A stretch of DNA of 64,000 nt from Desulfoluna sp942491485 (GCA_942491485.1 CALOAX010000011.1:372001-436000), one strand, 5' to 3'. Positions 48,554 to 58,422 are shown, counted from the first letter of the stretch. The notes: generated from the sequence alone by a model not told the origin. Numbers and translations: made by a program.

Positions 48554-50962
48554 TTACCCTTTTTTGTTTCCAAAAACGACCTTGTACACATCCTTATAGG
48601 CCTTTGCAAAGTGAAAGGTCATGCCCTCCCTGATGTAGTCGGGCAGTTCGTCCACGTCGCGTCGGTTTTCATCGGGGAGTACCAGTTCACGGATGCCGAT
48701 GCGCCGTGCAGCAATCACCTTCTCCTGGATGCCCCCGACGGGAAGCACCTTGCCTGTCAGGGTGATCTCACCTGTCATGGCCAGGGGCCTGTCGATCTTT
48801 CGGCCGGTAGCAAGGGAGATCAGCGCCGTGGCCATGGTCACCCCGGCACTGGGCCCATCTTTGGGGGTCGCCCCTTCCGGAACGTGCAAGTGGATGAACG
48901 AGGTGTCGAAATAACCTGACGCCACCCCAAAGGTTTTTGAATTGGCAGAGACAAAGCTGTAGGCGATCTCCGCCGACTCCTTCATGACATCCCCCAGCTG
49001 TCCCGTGAGCTTGAACCCTTTGGAGAGCTCATGGATCTTTGTGGCCTCCACGGGCAGGGTGGCGCCCCCCATGGCCGTCCAGGCGAGGCCGGTGACGATC
49101 CCCACCCCTTCCATGGTGCGCTCCTTGCGGAAAATAGGCGGCCCCAGATACTCCGGAACATCCTTCACCCCCACAGAGACCGGCTTGTCCCCATCCTCGA
49201 GAAAGGAGACCACTGTTTTTCTGACGATGCGGTTCATCTGTTTTTCAAGATTTCGGACCCCGGCCTCCCGGGCATAGCCGTCTGCAATGGTTCGGATGGC
49301 GGCATCGGTGATTTTCAGCTGCTTCTTGGGAACACCGCTTCGCTCGATGAGTCGTGGCCAGAGATGCTTTCTCGCGATCTCCACCTTCTCGGCGGTGATG
49401 TACCCGGAGAGCCGGGTCATGTCCATGCGATCCAGAAGGGGCTGCGGAATGGTGTCCAGCTGGTTGGCCGTGCAGATAAAGAGCACCTTGGACAGATCCA
49501 GCCTCAGGTCGAAGTAGTGATCAAGAAACTCGCTGTTCTGCTCAGGATCAAGGGCCTCCAGAAGGGCCGATGCCGGGTCGCCCTGATAGGAAGCCCCCAC
49601 CTTGTCAATCTCATCGAGCATGATCACCGGGTTGGAGACCCCTGTTTCCTTGAGCGCATGCACAAACTTGCCGGGAAGGGCGCCAATATAGGTTCGGCGA
49701 TGGCCCTTGATCTCGGCTTCGTCCCTCATGCCGCCCACACTGAACCGGTAAAACTTCCGTCCCAGGGCCTCTGCAATGGACTTACCGATGGAGGTCTTCC
49801 CCACACCCGGAGGGCCCACCAGCAGCATGATGGATCCGGAGACCTCTTTTTTGTAAACACCCACGGCGAGAAACTCAATGATGCGGTCCTTTACATCCTT
49901 AAGCCCCGAATGATCACGATCAAGAACCTTTCGCGCCGCCTTGATATCCAGCTTGTCCTCCGAGGAGATCCCCCAGGGAACCGAGGTGATCCAGTCCAGG
50001 TAATTGCGCGAGACCGCATACTCGGGAGACCCTTTTTCAAGGACCTGCATCTTTTCGATTTCACTGACCACCCGCTCCAGCACATGCTCGGGCGGATCCA
50101 ATTTCTCAAGGCGCTCCTGAAACTGCTCGATATCGGCCGTCCGGTCATCCTTGGCGATGCCCAGCTCCTCCTGAATGACTTTCAGCTGCTCTTTCAAAAA
50201 GAACTTTCGCTGGTTCTCATTGAGGCTCTTGTTTACCTCCTGGCTGATCTCGCTCTGAAGCTTGAGGGCCTCATGCTCTTTTTTCAAGAGAATCAGCACC
50301 TTTTTCATCCGCTCCATAAGGAAGGTGGTCTCAAGGACATCCTGAATCTCTTTTCCCGGCGCCGTGGTAATGGACGCACCAAAATCCGCAAGGGGAGAGG
50401 CATCGTTGGGGCTGAAACGGGTCACAAAGTTCTTGACCTCTTCACCATACAGGGGGTTGAGCGGAATGATTTCACGAATAGCCTTAATCAACGCAACGGA
50501 ATAAGCCCTCAGCTTCTCCTGCTGCCCCTTCATCTCCACCGGGTAACTTGCCCGGACATGAAAGGGGGCCTTCTCAGTCAGGAACTCCTCTATCTTAAAA
50601 CGCCGAATCCCCTGGGCCACCAGCTGCAATTTCTCGCCGTCGGCAATCACGTTGTGGATCTGCGCCACACACCCCATGCTGTAAAAGCTGTCTGAGCCAA
50701 GCTCATCCCCGGCATCCGGTTTCACCAGAACGAGGCCCAGCAAGCCGTTGTTATCATTGATGGCTTTTTCGATGGTGGGCTGCCACTTCTCCTGGCTGAT
50801 AAAGAGAGGCTGGGCCTGAAACGGCAGAAAGGGCCGCCCGGTAACGGGCATGATCACCAAGTTGTCGGGCATAATCTGATGGGGAATTGCAAGGCTTGAG
50901 GTCTGATCCTCTTCTTCGCCTTCGGTGACTACTTCAGGAGTGATGGGTTCATTGTCTTCCAT
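48554..50962 (-). CDS. lon: ATP-dependent protease Lon
   Basis: 802 aa. N-terminal LAN domain (DNLVIMPVTGRPFLPFQAQP; QLVAQGIRRFKIEEFL). Coiled-coil with KFFLKEQLKVIQEELG. AAA+ module with Walker A GPPGVGKTSIGK (about 383-394), Walker B VIMLDEIDKVG, and a sensor region. C-terminal protease with the Ser-Lys dyad: PKDGPSAGVTM (S705) and GGIQEKVIAARR (K748). It degrades misfolded and regulatory proteins in the cytosol. The opening PLFISQ with the acidic MEDNEPITPEVVTEGEEEDQ tail differs slightly from E. coli. ATG after AAAGGAGCCTGACC. Own terminator downstream. Confidence 0.97.
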   Translation of the reverse strand: MEDNEPITPEVVTEGEEEDQTSSLAIPHQIMPDNLVIMPVTGRPFLPFQAQPLFISQEKWQPTIEKAINDNNGLLGLVLVKPDAGDELGSDSFYSMGCVAQIHNVIADGEKLQLVAQGIRRFKIEEFLTEKAPFHVRASYPVEMKGQQEKLRAYSVALIKAIREIIPLNPLYGEEVKNFVTRFSPNDASPLADFGASITTAPGKEIQDVLETTFLMERMKKVLILLKKEHEALKLQSEISQEVNKSLNENQRKFFLKEQLKVIQEELGIAKDDRTADIEQFQERLEKLDPPEHVLERVVSEIEKMQVLEKGSPEYAVSRNYLDWITSVPWGISSEDKLDIKAARKVLDRDHSGLKDVKDRIIEFLAVGVYKKEVSGSIMLLVGPPGVGKTSIGKSIAEALGRKFYRFSVGGMRDEAEIKGHRRTYIGALPGKFVHALKETGVSNPVIMLDEIDKVGASYQGDPASALLEALDPEQNSEFLDHYFDLRLDLSKVLFICTANQLDTIPQPLLDRMDMTRLSGYITAEKVEIARKHLWPRLIERSGVPKKQLKITDAAIRTIADGYAREAGVRNLEKQMNRIVRKTVVSFLEDGDKPVSVGVKDVPEYLGPPIFRKERTMEGVGIVTGLAWTAMGGATLPVEATKIHELSKGFKLTGQLGDVMKESAEIAYSFVSANSKTFGVASGYFDTSFIHLHVPEGATPKDGPSAGVTMATALISLATGRKIDRPLAMTGEITLTGKVLPVGGIQEKVIAARRIGIRELVLPDENRRDVDELPDYIREGMTFHFAKAYKDVYKVVFGNKKG

Positions 50963-51408
50963 GGTCAGGCTCCTTTCACAGGTAAACTACGATTGTCAGT
51001 CAGCTTACGAAATCATGAAATGGACTCAGCCATCGGGTGGCGAGATTTCAACAATCTGGTCAATACATGCAGCGAAGCCGGGAATGGGTGGGTGATGAAG
51101 GGTTCGGGTAACAGTGCAATGTCTCTGGCAGGCAACAGAACCCCCTTGCACGCAAGGCCAATCGCTGTTGAGTACAAAGTAAGTCTTCCTCACACCATTT
51201 CAACCCAATGAGTCATTATTGCACAAAGACCGCCACCTGTGAATACAACAAAAAAGGAAACAACCATCTTAAATCATACATTCATTGCTGAGCTATTCAC
51301 TTCTTCATTTTTTATCACCGCATGCCGCCTTATTTCCCATAAAAAAACCCTCACTGCCAAAAACGGGCAATGAGGGTTAAAAAAAACAGCAGGCGTGGCG
51401 CGCAAGGA
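50963..51408. other. Lon upstream region, no gene
   Basis: 446 bp. It holds the lon promoter on the minus strand and the terminator of the ABC transporter operon (51342-51388). One 72-codon plus-strand frame (50993-51211) has no ribosome binding site or recognisable content. No clear sigma-32 or repressor site could be read. Confidence 0.5.
51342..51387. terminator. Bidirectional terminator
   Basis: AAAAAACCCTCACTGCC...GGCAATGAGGGTTAAAAAAA: stem AACCCTCA(C/T)TGCC with A and T runs on both sides. It lies 22 bp beyond the stop of the ABC ATPase gene. Confidence 0.85.
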
Positions 51409-52209
51409 TCAGAGAATGGAATCCACGAAACTTGCCACCCGCGAGTTGGTCATGCAGGAGCCGAAGAATTCATCCGGCGGTGCTTCGGTAACAAACCGCC
51501 CCTTCTCCATAAAGATCACCCGGTCGGCAATCTCCCTGGCAAACCCCATCTGATGGGTGACGATGATCATGGTCATCCCCTCATCAGCCAGGCCCTTGAT
51601 GGTGTTAAAGACCTCCCCCACAAGTTCGGGGTCCAGTGCACTGGTGGGCTCGTCAAACAGCATGATTTTGGGCTTCATGGCAAGGGCCCTGGCGATGGCC
51701 ACACGCTGTTTCTGACCTCCGGAAAGGGTCGCCGGGTAGACATTGCGTTTGTCTGAAAGACCGACTTTTTCCAGCATGTCCTCGGCAATAATGTGCGCCT
51801 CTTCGTGGCTTTTGCCCTGGACCGTTACCGGGCCTTCCATGATATTTTCAAGAACCGTCATGTGGGGAAAAAGGTAGAAGTGCTGGAACACCATGCCGAT
51901 CTCGGCACGCAAGGCACAGACGTTCTTCTGGGAGTCCAGGACCTGGGCCCCTTTTTTTTCAACGTACCCCACCTTCCTGCCTTCAAAAATAATATCCCCT
52001 TCGTCGATCTCTTCGAGGATATTCACTGACCTCAGCAAGGTCGATTTACCGGAGCCGGAAGGGCCGATGATGACCACCTTCTCCCGGGGCATCACAGAAA
52101 GGTCCACGGCATCCACGGCGGTGGTTTTCCCAAACCGCTTGGTGATCTTCGACAGGCGGATGATGGGGGTTTCCCCGGGGGTCGGTTTATTCTCGTTATC
52201 TGTTTTCAT
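51409..52209 (-). CDS. glnQ: Polar amino acid ABC transporter ATP-binding protein (GlnQ-like)
   Basis: 266 aa. Walker A GPSGSGKST, Q-loop VFQHFYLFPHM, signature LSGGQKQRVAIARAL, Walker B IMLFDEPTSALDPEL and H-loop VTHQMGFA. Spacing and the FPHMTVLENIMEGPVTV motif are those of the PAAT (GlnQ/HisP) family. A 20-residue polar N-terminal extension precedes the domain. The gene overlaps the permease gene by 14 bp. It powers amino-acid import through the adjacent permease. Confidence 0.93.
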   Translation of the reverse strand: MKTDNENKPTPGETPIIRLSKITKRFGKTTAVDAVDLSVMPREKVVIIGPSGSGKSTLLRSVNILEEIDEGDIIFEGRKVGYVEKKGAQVLDSQKNVCALRAEIGMVFQHFYLFPHMTVLENIMEGPVTVQGKSHEEAHIIAEDMLEKVGLSDKRNVYPATLSGGQKQRVAIARALAMKPKIMLFDEPTSALDPELVGEVFNTIKGLADEGMTMIIVTHQMGFAREIADRVIFMEKGRFVTEAPPDEFFGSCMTNSRVASFVDSIL

Positions 52210-53218
52210 AGGCTCCGACTCGTTTTTCGATTTTCTCGAAGGTCACCGTAAAGACCGTGGTGAACAGAAGGTAGATCATGGCCGCAATGATCAAAACGTT
52301 CACGTTAAAGTAGGTATTGAACATCTGGTTTGCAGAACGCATCAGCTCCACCATGGCGATGGTGGAAACAAGGGCGGTGTCCTTGATAAGCGCGATAAAT
52401 TCGTTGCCCACAGGGGGCATCAGTCGTTTGTAGGTCTGGGGGACAATCACGCGCCGCATGGCCTGTGTGTAGCTCATGCCGATGGCCTTGGCCGCCTCCA
52501 TCTGCCCATGGTCGATGCTTTCAATGCCCGCCCGGATGATCTCCGCCAGATACGCAGAATAGTTGATCCCGAGCCCGATGATGGCAGAGGTGGTGGGGGA
52601 AAGTGTCACCCCGAAGGCCGGCATGCCGTAATAAATAAAGAAGAGTTGGAGAAGAAGCGGTGTGCCCCGGAAAAACCAGATGATGAACCAGCAGAGGGCT
52701 CTGATGGGCATCACGCCACTCATGCGCCCCAAAGCAATCAGAAACCCTCCTAAGGGCGAGATCACCATGGTGATGACCACGAGAAAGAGCGTCATGCCCG
52801 CCCCTTGGATCAGGGACGGCAGAAACAGCTTCATGTCATCGATAAAGAGAACCCACTTGGGCTTTTTGGCCTTGGCAAGGGAGACCAGAAAGTTATTCGC
52901 CTCGACATGGTCGGGAAAAAGAGCCAGCACCTCGTTGCAGGAGTCTTCGGCTTTATCGCTCATGCCCAAGGCATGGTAAAGCTGGGCCTTCTGAATGCGA
53001 CTGTTGACAAAATCTCCGGCGTTGTCGGTCCCGGTGGGGGCAGGAATGCGATCCAGCACCTCAAGGGCGGTCTGATAGTCTCCGGTGGCAATAAGGTTGC
53101 TTGCCTCCCTGAACACCTTGTCCGGGGTGGTGTTGCCTGCGGCAAGGGCCGTGGCCGGCAGGGCCAGCAGAACCAGCCATATGAAAAGCAGAAAGCCTCT
53201 GCGTATCGTGGGTCTCAT
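52196..53218 (-). CDS. Amino acid ABC permease with an N-terminal signal and TPR-like domain
   Basis: 340 aa from MRPTIRRGF (Shine-Dalgarno AAGGCGAG). Residues 1-30 are a signal or anchor (FLLFIWLVLLALPATALAA). Residues 35-120 form TPR-like helices (VFREASNLIATGDYQTALEVLD; AQLYHALGMSDKAEDSCNEVLALFPDHVEANNFL). Residues 140-340 are a normal HisM/GlnP permease (GAGMTLFLVVITMVISPL; FFRGTPLLLQLFFIYYG; EAAKAIGMSYTQAMRRVIVPQ with the EAA loop). Ordinary permeases of this family are about 220 aa without the extension. The periplasmic TPR part may contact the binding protein. Overlaps the ATPase gene. Confidence 0.88.
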   Translation of the reverse strand: MRPTIRRGFLLFIWLVLLALPATALAAGNTTPDKVFREASNLIATGDYQTALEVLDRIPAPTGTDNAGDFVNSRIQKAQLYHALGMSDKAEDSCNEVLALFPDHVEANNFLVSLAKAKKPKWVLFIDDMKLFLPSLIQGAGMTLFLVVITMVISPLGGFLIALGRMSGVMPIRALCWFIIWFFRGTPLLLQLFFIYYGMPAFGVTLSPTTSAIIGLGINYSAYLAEIIRAGIESIDHGQMEAAKAIGMSYTQAMRRVIVPQTYKRLMPPVGNEFIALIKDTALVSTIAMVELMRSANQMFNTYFNVNVLIIAAMIYLLFTTVFTVTFEKIEKRVGAYENR

Positions 53219-53310
53219 GGATTGTCTCGCCTTCATTTGGACGGCTGCGTAACGTGAATAACCCGCCTCACCCAAGCCATTGAGGGCGGATGGGGCGTAC
53301 CTGCAAAACA

Positions 53311-53339
53311 GATGAGGACGGCACATCGCCGTCCTCATC
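53311..53339 (-). terminator. Intercistronic hairpin after the binding-protein gene
   Basis: GATGAGGACGGC / GCCGTCCTCATC, 12-bp perfect stem with a 5-base loop, followed on the minus strand by TGTTTTGC. It could attenuate transcription or protect the binding-protein mRNA, a usual way to keep the binding protein in excess over the permease. Confidence 0.65.
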
Positions 53340-53367
53340 TGCCTGTCTTACTATAATCGGATCTTTA

Positions 53368-54153
53368 TTACCACTTTGCAGGATCGGTGATGTCCTCACC
53401 AAACCATTTTTCAGAGATCTTGGCCATGGTGCCGTCGGCAACCATCTCGTCAAGGGTCTTCTGGACAGCAGCCAGGAGATCGCCATCTTCCTTACGGAAA
53501 GCAACGCCGAAGGGCTCTTTGCTGATGAAACCGGGCAGGGTCTTGAAGGAACCGACCTGCTTGGAGATGGCATCACGACCGGTTACGTTGTCGATGACAA
53601 CCGCGTCAAGGCGGCCTGCTTTGAGATCGAGAAGAGCCTTGGGGTTATCCTCGTACTCTTTGACTGCTTTGGGAGCGTTGGGAAGCTTCTTGGCTGCAGT
53701 GACTGCAGGGGAGCCTTCCTGGCAGCCGACAACCATTCCACCAAGGTCCTTGTAATCTGCAAAGCGCTTCTCAGCAAAACGAACCACAACGACCTGACCG
53801 TCGAGGATGTAAGGCTTGGAGAAGTTCACGCGCGCTGCACGCTCTTCGGTGATGGTCATGCCATTCCAGATGCAGTCAAATTTCTTGGAATAGAGGGAGT
53901 TGATCACACCTTTCCACGCGGTGGGCTGCAGGGCAACTTCGATTCCCAGACGCTTGCCGACCTCTCGGGCTGCATCGATGTCAAATCCCACGATGGTGCC
54001 ATCGGCAATTTTGTAGCCCATGGGAGGGAAAGAGTCATCCAGGCCGAGCACAAGCTTGCCTTCTTTCTTAACGCGATCAAACGAGCCGTCACCTGCGAAG
54101 GCCATGGAAGTCATGGCAAACATACAGATAAGGAAAACAACTGCTCTCTTCAT
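53368..54153 (-). CDS. Polar amino acid periplasmic binding protein
   Basis: 261 aa. Signal peptide AVVFLICMFAMTSMAFA. SBP_bac_3 fold: LVLGLDDSFPPMGYKIADG, GFDIDAAREVGKRLGIEV, WNGMTITEERAARVNFSKPY (carboxylate-binding region) and a closing DEMVADGTMAKISEKWFG. Ligand residues suit an acidic or polar amino acid, not resolvable further. First gene of the transporter operon; the permease follows after 149 bp with a hairpin. Confidence 0.94.
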   Translation of the reverse strand: MKRAVVFLICMFAMTSMAFAGDGSFDRVKKEGKLVLGLDDSFPPMGYKIADGTIVGFDIDAAREVGKRLGIEVALQPTAWKGVINSLYSKKFDCIWNGMTITEERAARVNFSKPYILDGQVVVVRFAEKRFADYKDLGGMVVGCQEGSPAVTAAKKLPNAPKAVKEYEDNPKALLDLKAGRLDAVVIDNVTGRDAISKQVGSFKTLPGFISKEPFGVAFRKEDGDLLAAVQKTLDEMVADGTMAKISEKWFGEDITDPAKW

Positions 54154-54594
54154 AACAATCTCCTTAAGGTGTAATGGTTTATTCTGAAACGTATGGGAAA
54201 TATACGATCAGGCCTTGTTTTGCAAGGTATTTTCGAATCGAGGTCTTCTCGAATCCCTTAATTTTCAAAACAAAAAACTTGTTTTACACCCTGTATTCAG
54301 GAAAGTTGCCACCCCTTTTCCTTATGACTAACCGAACAGGTTCGACTCCCCAGGGTGGCCGTGTTGCAATAAACGATTGCCACGGTTCAGCTCAATGTCG
54401 CCTCCGGCGGCCCTGCCGGGGGCCAAACTTTTGAAAAATTTGATGAACATACCTTAAATAAAGGACACCTAACAGCTCCCAAATTCAAAGGCGGATGTGA
54501 ATTAACCCGAGAAACGCCCTCGCCCCACGTAAAAAGGGGGCACCCTGAACAGGCCCCCCTTAATCTGTTTCACAAACCGAAACGGCAACGCCAA
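54154..54594. other. Upstream region of the ABC operon
   Basis: 440 bp between the acyl-CoA ligase 3' end and the binding-protein start. It holds a type 1 tip repeat (54400-54450) and the probable promoter of the transporter operon; nothing else is recognised. Confidence 0.55.
54400..54450 (+). repeat. Tip repeat, type 1
   Basis: GCCTCCGGCGGCCCTGCCGG, AAACTTTTGAAAAATTT, GATGAACAT. More degenerate at its far end than other copies. The tip points to the binding-protein gene, 247 bp away. Confidence 0.85.
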
Positions 54595-56307
54595 TCAGCT
54601 CTCTTTGCCCGCCTCTTCTTCCCGCAACTCTTTTCGCAGGATTTTCCCAACGGTGGATTTGGGCAACTCCGAACGAAATGAAATGGCAACCGGCCACTTG
54701 TACTTGGCGAGTTTTCCGGAACAGTACGCGATGAGTTCTTCTTCCGTGGCGGTTTCGCCCTCTTTCAGGACAACAAACACCTTGGCCGCTTCACCCCGAT
54801 GGGTATGGGGAATGCCGATGGTGCATGCCTCCTGAACCTTGGGGTTCTCGTAGAGAACCTCATCGATATCCCGGGGGTAGACATTGTAACCGCCGGAGAG
54901 AATCATGTCCTTTTTGCGGTCCACAATGAAGAAATAGCCGTCCTCGTCCATTTGCGCGATATCGCCGGTATGGAGCCACCCGCCTTTCAGGGTCTCATCG
55001 GTGGCATCCTGACGATTCAGATACCCCTTCATCACCTGGGGCCCCCTGACAACCAGCTCGCCAACCTCCCCCACGGGCATCTCGGTGAGCCCGTCGGCAA
55101 TGTCCACGATGCGGGCTTCCGTATTGCTGATGGGCACCCCGATGCTCCCCACTTTCCGTTCCCCGCCATGAAACGGGTTGACGTGGGTCACCGGAGAGGA
55201 CTCGGTCATACCGAAGCCTTCGGCGATGACAGACCCCGACCGTCTTTCAAATTCCCGGATCACCTCCACGGGCAGGGGCGCACTTCCGGAGAAACATCCC
55301 TGGATGCAGGAGAGGTCGGTCTTATCGATGGCGGGATCGTTCACCATGCTGATGTACATGGTGGGCACCAGAGGGGCAAAGGTGGGACGAAACTTGCGGA
55401 TGGCTTCCAGAAGCTGTGGGCCTTGGGGCTTGGGAACAAGAACGATGCCCCAGCCCAGAGAGATCGGCAGGTTCATGGCCGTGGTGAGACCGAAAATATG
55501 GAAAAAAGGCAGAGCCCCGACAAAGCTGCCCTCCCCTTCCTTCAGGCTGGGAAACCACCCCTTGGCCTGCTGGGCCTGGCAGCTGAGATTGCCGTGGGTC
55601 AGCATGACACCCTTGGAGACCCCGGTGGTTCCTCCGGTGTACTGATACATGGCCACGTCATCCCAGGAGAGATCTTCCTTGAAATCACTGGGTCCATGGG
55701 AGGCGAGAACCTCCTTCCACTTGTAAAGATCCGGGGCGGGGGCGACATCGGCCGCCATCTTCTTGCGTTTGCCCACCAGGGTAAAGAGAAGGTTTTTCGG
55801 GAAAGGCAGGTAATCGCCGATGGACGTGTAGATAATCTTGCGAATGGACGTCGTCTGGCGCAGGGCCACCATACGATCGGCAAGAAGGTCCAGGGTGATC
55901 AGCATCGTCGCCCCGGAATCGTTGAACTGGTGGGTAAGCTCACGGTCGGTGTACAGGGGGTTGTTCATCACTGCCACGGCGCCCACCCTCAAGATAGCGT
56001 AGTAAGCCACCACACAGGGGATGACGTTGGGCAGGAGAATCGCCACGCTGTCGCCTTTTTTAACCCCCATATCTCTAAAAACAGCCACCATGGAGCGTAC
56101 CATGCGATCAAGCTCACGATACGAAACCTTGTAGCCCTGGAAAACAAGTGCGGTCTTGTCTGGGAATCGACTGGCCGAACGTTCCAGAAAATCCACGATA
56201 AAGAGTTTTTCAAAATCTATATTTTCAGGAACCCCCGCTTCGTAACTGCTCAGCCACGGCTTGCTCTCGTAAGTCACCTTGTTGGTCACGCGTCTGCCCT
56301 CCATCAT
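54595..56307 (-). CDS. fadD: Long-chain fatty acid-CoA ligase (paralog 1)
   Basis: 570 aa. ANL-superfamily motifs: A3 YTGGTTGVSKGVMLTHGN, A5 EGFGMTESSPVTH, A7 GGWLHTGDIAQMDEDGY, A8 VDRKKDMILSGGYNVYPRDI and the A10 lysine in PKSTVGKILRKEL. It activates fatty acids with ATP to acyl-CoA, feeding the beta-oxidation enzymes of this window. About three quarters of residues match the paralog 2 gene upstream, with the same length and gap-free layout: a tandem duplication. It starts at 56307 or three bases on. Confidence 0.93.
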   Translation of the reverse strand: MMEGRRVTNKVTYESKPWLSSYEAGVPENIDFEKLFIVDFLERSASRFPDKTALVFQGYKVSYRELDRMVRSMVAVFRDMGVKKGDSVAILLPNVIPCVVAYYAILRVGAVAVMNNPLYTDRELTHQFNDSGATMLITLDLLADRMVALRQTTSIRKIIYTSIGDYLPFPKNLLFTLVGKRKKMAADVAPAPDLYKWKEVLASHGPSDFKEDLSWDDVAMYQYTGGTTGVSKGVMLTHGNLSCQAQQAKGWFPSLKEGEGSFVGALPFFHIFGLTTAMNLPISLGWGIVLVPKPQGPQLLEAIRKFRPTFAPLVPTMYISMVNDPAIDKTDLSCIQGCFSGSAPLPVEVIREFERRSGSVIAEGFGMTESSPVTHVNPFHGGERKVGSIGVPISNTEARIVDIADGLTEMPVGEVGELVVRGPQVMKGYLNRQDATDETLKGGWLHTGDIAQMDEDGYFFIVDRKKDMILSGGYNVYPRDIDEVLYENPKVQEACTIGIPHTHRGEAAKVFVVLKEGETATEEELIAYCSGKLAKYKWPVAISFRSELPKSTVGKILRKELREEEAGKES

Positions 56308-56505
56308 TCATACTGGGGTTGAAAGTCACTGTCTGTCTGCGGTGTATGAATTATGGGAGTGGCGGGGCGCTGTCAACCAGATTCGGCGCCCCGCACTCAC
56401 TTTATCAAGTTATTTTTATTAAACATATTTCACACAAACTAACATCCTGACAGGCAAGACAATATCTTTCGCGCGGACCAACTTTCATCACACACAGACA
56501 AGGAA

Positions 56506-58212
56506 TCAGGCCCCCGCTGCTTTGGAACTTTTTCCCACCTCCTCCTGCCTCAGATCCTTTCGCAGAATTTTCCCCACCGTGGACTTGGGAAGCTCCTCGC
56601 GAAACTCTACGGCCACCGGCCATTTGTACTTGGCAAGCTTATCGCTGCAAAAATCGATCATCTCCTGCTCCGTGGCCGTCTCACCAGCCTTGAGCACAAC
56701 AAAGGTTTTCACCGCTTCCCCCCTGTGACTATGGGGAATGCCTATGGTACAGGCCTCCTGCACCTTGGGATGTTCGTAAAGCACCTCATCGATATCCCTG
56801 GGGTAAACATTGTATCCCCCGGAAAGAATCATGTCTTTTTTACGATCCACAATATAGAAATACCCCTCCTCATCCATCCTGGCGATATCCCCGGTATGGA
56901 GCCACCCGTCGGTAAGGGTCTCAGCCGTGGCTTCGGGACGGTTGTGGTAGCCCTTCATCACCTGTGGCCCCTTCACGATAAGCTCCCCCGTTTCTCCAAC
57001 AGGCATATCGGTCACACCGTCGGTAAGGTCCACCACCCGCGCGTCGGTATCGGGAGCCGGAATGCCGACACTCCCCACCTTCCTCTTCCCGCCGCTGAAG
57101 GGGTTCATGTGGGTCACCGGGCTGGACTCGGTCATGCCAAACCCCTCCACAATAACGGAGCCGGAGCGCTTCTCAAACTCTTTGGTGATCTCCACGGGCA
57201 AGGGAGCGCTTCCGGAGAAGCAGCCCTTGATGGAGGTGAGATCGGTCTTGTTGATGGCCGGATCATTAAGCATGCCGATGTACATGGTGGGAACCAGCGG
57301 GGCAAAGGTTGGCCTGAATTTACGAATACACTCCAGAAGCTGCGGCCCTTGGGGCTTAGGAACCAAAACCATCTCCCAGCCCATGGCAATGGGGTAGTTC
57401 ATGGCACAGGTAAGACCGAAGATATGAAAAAAAGGCAGGGCCGCAATGCAGACCTCCTCCCCTTCCACAAAGTCCGGGAACCAGGCACCGGCCTGTTGGA
57501 TCTGAAAGGAGAGGTTGCGATGGGTGAGCATCACACCTTTAGAGACCCCCGTGGTCCCCCCGGTGTACTGGTACATAACCACGTCATCTAAGGATACCTC
57601 CTCACGAAACTCGGTGGGGGCGTTGTCTGCGATGACCTCCTTCCACTTGAACACATCCGGAGCCGGATCCACGTCAGCAGCCAGCTTCTTCTTTTTTCCC
57701 ACCAGGGGAAAGAGGAGGCTCTTGGGAAAGGGAAGGTAGTCGCCAATGGAGGTATACACAATCTCTTTGATGGAGGTTTTGCTCCGCAGGGCCGTCATGC
57801 GGTTGGCAAGAAGATCCAGGGTGATGAGAACCTTGGCCCCGGAATCGTTAAACTGATGCAACAGCTCCCGGTCGGTGTACAAGGGGTTGTTCATCACGCA
57901 GATGGCTCCCACGCGCATGATGGCGTAGTAACCCACAAGGCAGGGAATGACGTTGGGAAGAAGGATCGCCACGCGATCGCCCTTCTCAACGCCTATGGCC
58001 TTCAACCACGCTGCCATGGACCTGACCATCCGATCCGTCTCACGGTACGTCAGCTTGAACCCTTGAAAATTCAGAGCCGTCTTGTCAGGAAATCGTTTTA
58101 CGGAACGCTCCAGAAAATCAGTGAGAAAAATCTCTTCGTAATCCACATGGGTGGGGATTCCCTCCCCGTAGCTGCTGAACCACGGTTTGTCCTGGTAGCT
58201 GGTCTCGGTCAT
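56506..58212 (-). CDS. fadD: Long-chain fatty acid-CoA ligase (paralog 2)
   Basis: 568 aa. The same motif series as paralog 1: YTGGTTGVSKGVMLTHRN, EGFGMTESSPVTH, DGWLHTGDIARMDEEGY, VDRKKDMILSGGYNVYPRDI and PKSTVGKILRKDL. It differs from paralog 1 mainly in the N-terminal 30 residues, the region around CIAALPFFHIFGLTCAMN, and the C-terminal tail (EEVGKSSKAAGA). The two genes run in the same direction with 198 bp between. Different chain-length preference is a fair guess but not shown by sequence. Confidence 0.93.
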   Translation of the reverse strand: MTETSYQDKPWFSSYGEGIPTHVDYEEIFLTDFLERSVKRFPDKTALNFQGFKLTYRETDRMVRSMAAWLKAIGVEKGDRVAILLPNVIPCLVGYYAIMRVGAICVMNNPLYTDRELLHQFNDSGAKVLITLDLLANRMTALRSKTSIKEIVYTSIGDYLPFPKSLLFPLVGKKKKLAADVDPAPDVFKWKEVIADNAPTEFREEVSLDDVVMYQYTGGTTGVSKGVMLTHRNLSFQIQQAGAWFPDFVEGEEVCIAALPFFHIFGLTCAMNYPIAMGWEMVLVPKPQGPQLLECIRKFRPTFAPLVPTMYIGMLNDPAINKTDLTSIKGCFSGSAPLPVEITKEFEKRSGSVIVEGFGMTESSPVTHMNPFSGGKRKVGSVGIPAPDTDARVVDLTDGVTDMPVGETGELIVKGPQVMKGYHNRPEATAETLTDGWLHTGDIARMDEEGYFYIVDRKKDMILSGGYNVYPRDIDEVLYEHPKVQEACTIGIPHSHRGEAVKTFVVLKAGETATEQEMIDFCSDKLAKYKWPVAVEFREELPKSTVGKILRKDLRQEEVGKSSKAAGA

Positions 58213-58422
58213 GGGGCCTCCATGGAAGTAGGTTTGAGCGGGGATAAAAACACGGTTTACAAGGCAAACTCATGTTATAGCTTTCAAGGAACATTATCAA
58301 CCCTATTCCTCAATTTCCTCTTATTTTTCAAGGCCCACCAATCCCAGCATCACCCAGTCGATACCACTGTCCCTAAACCTTCAAACAACGAGACACAGAA
58401 ACTCCGCCGGACGAATTGAAAC

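Noticed and set aside
48554..50962. Long plus-strand open frames opposite lon (49031-50695), the thiolase (23367-24698), the acyl-CoA ligases (54799-56322) and aroA (62284-63294)
   Set aside because: They are mirror frames of clear minus-strand genes. High third-position GC keeps the antisense frame open, and their translations show no family motifs.
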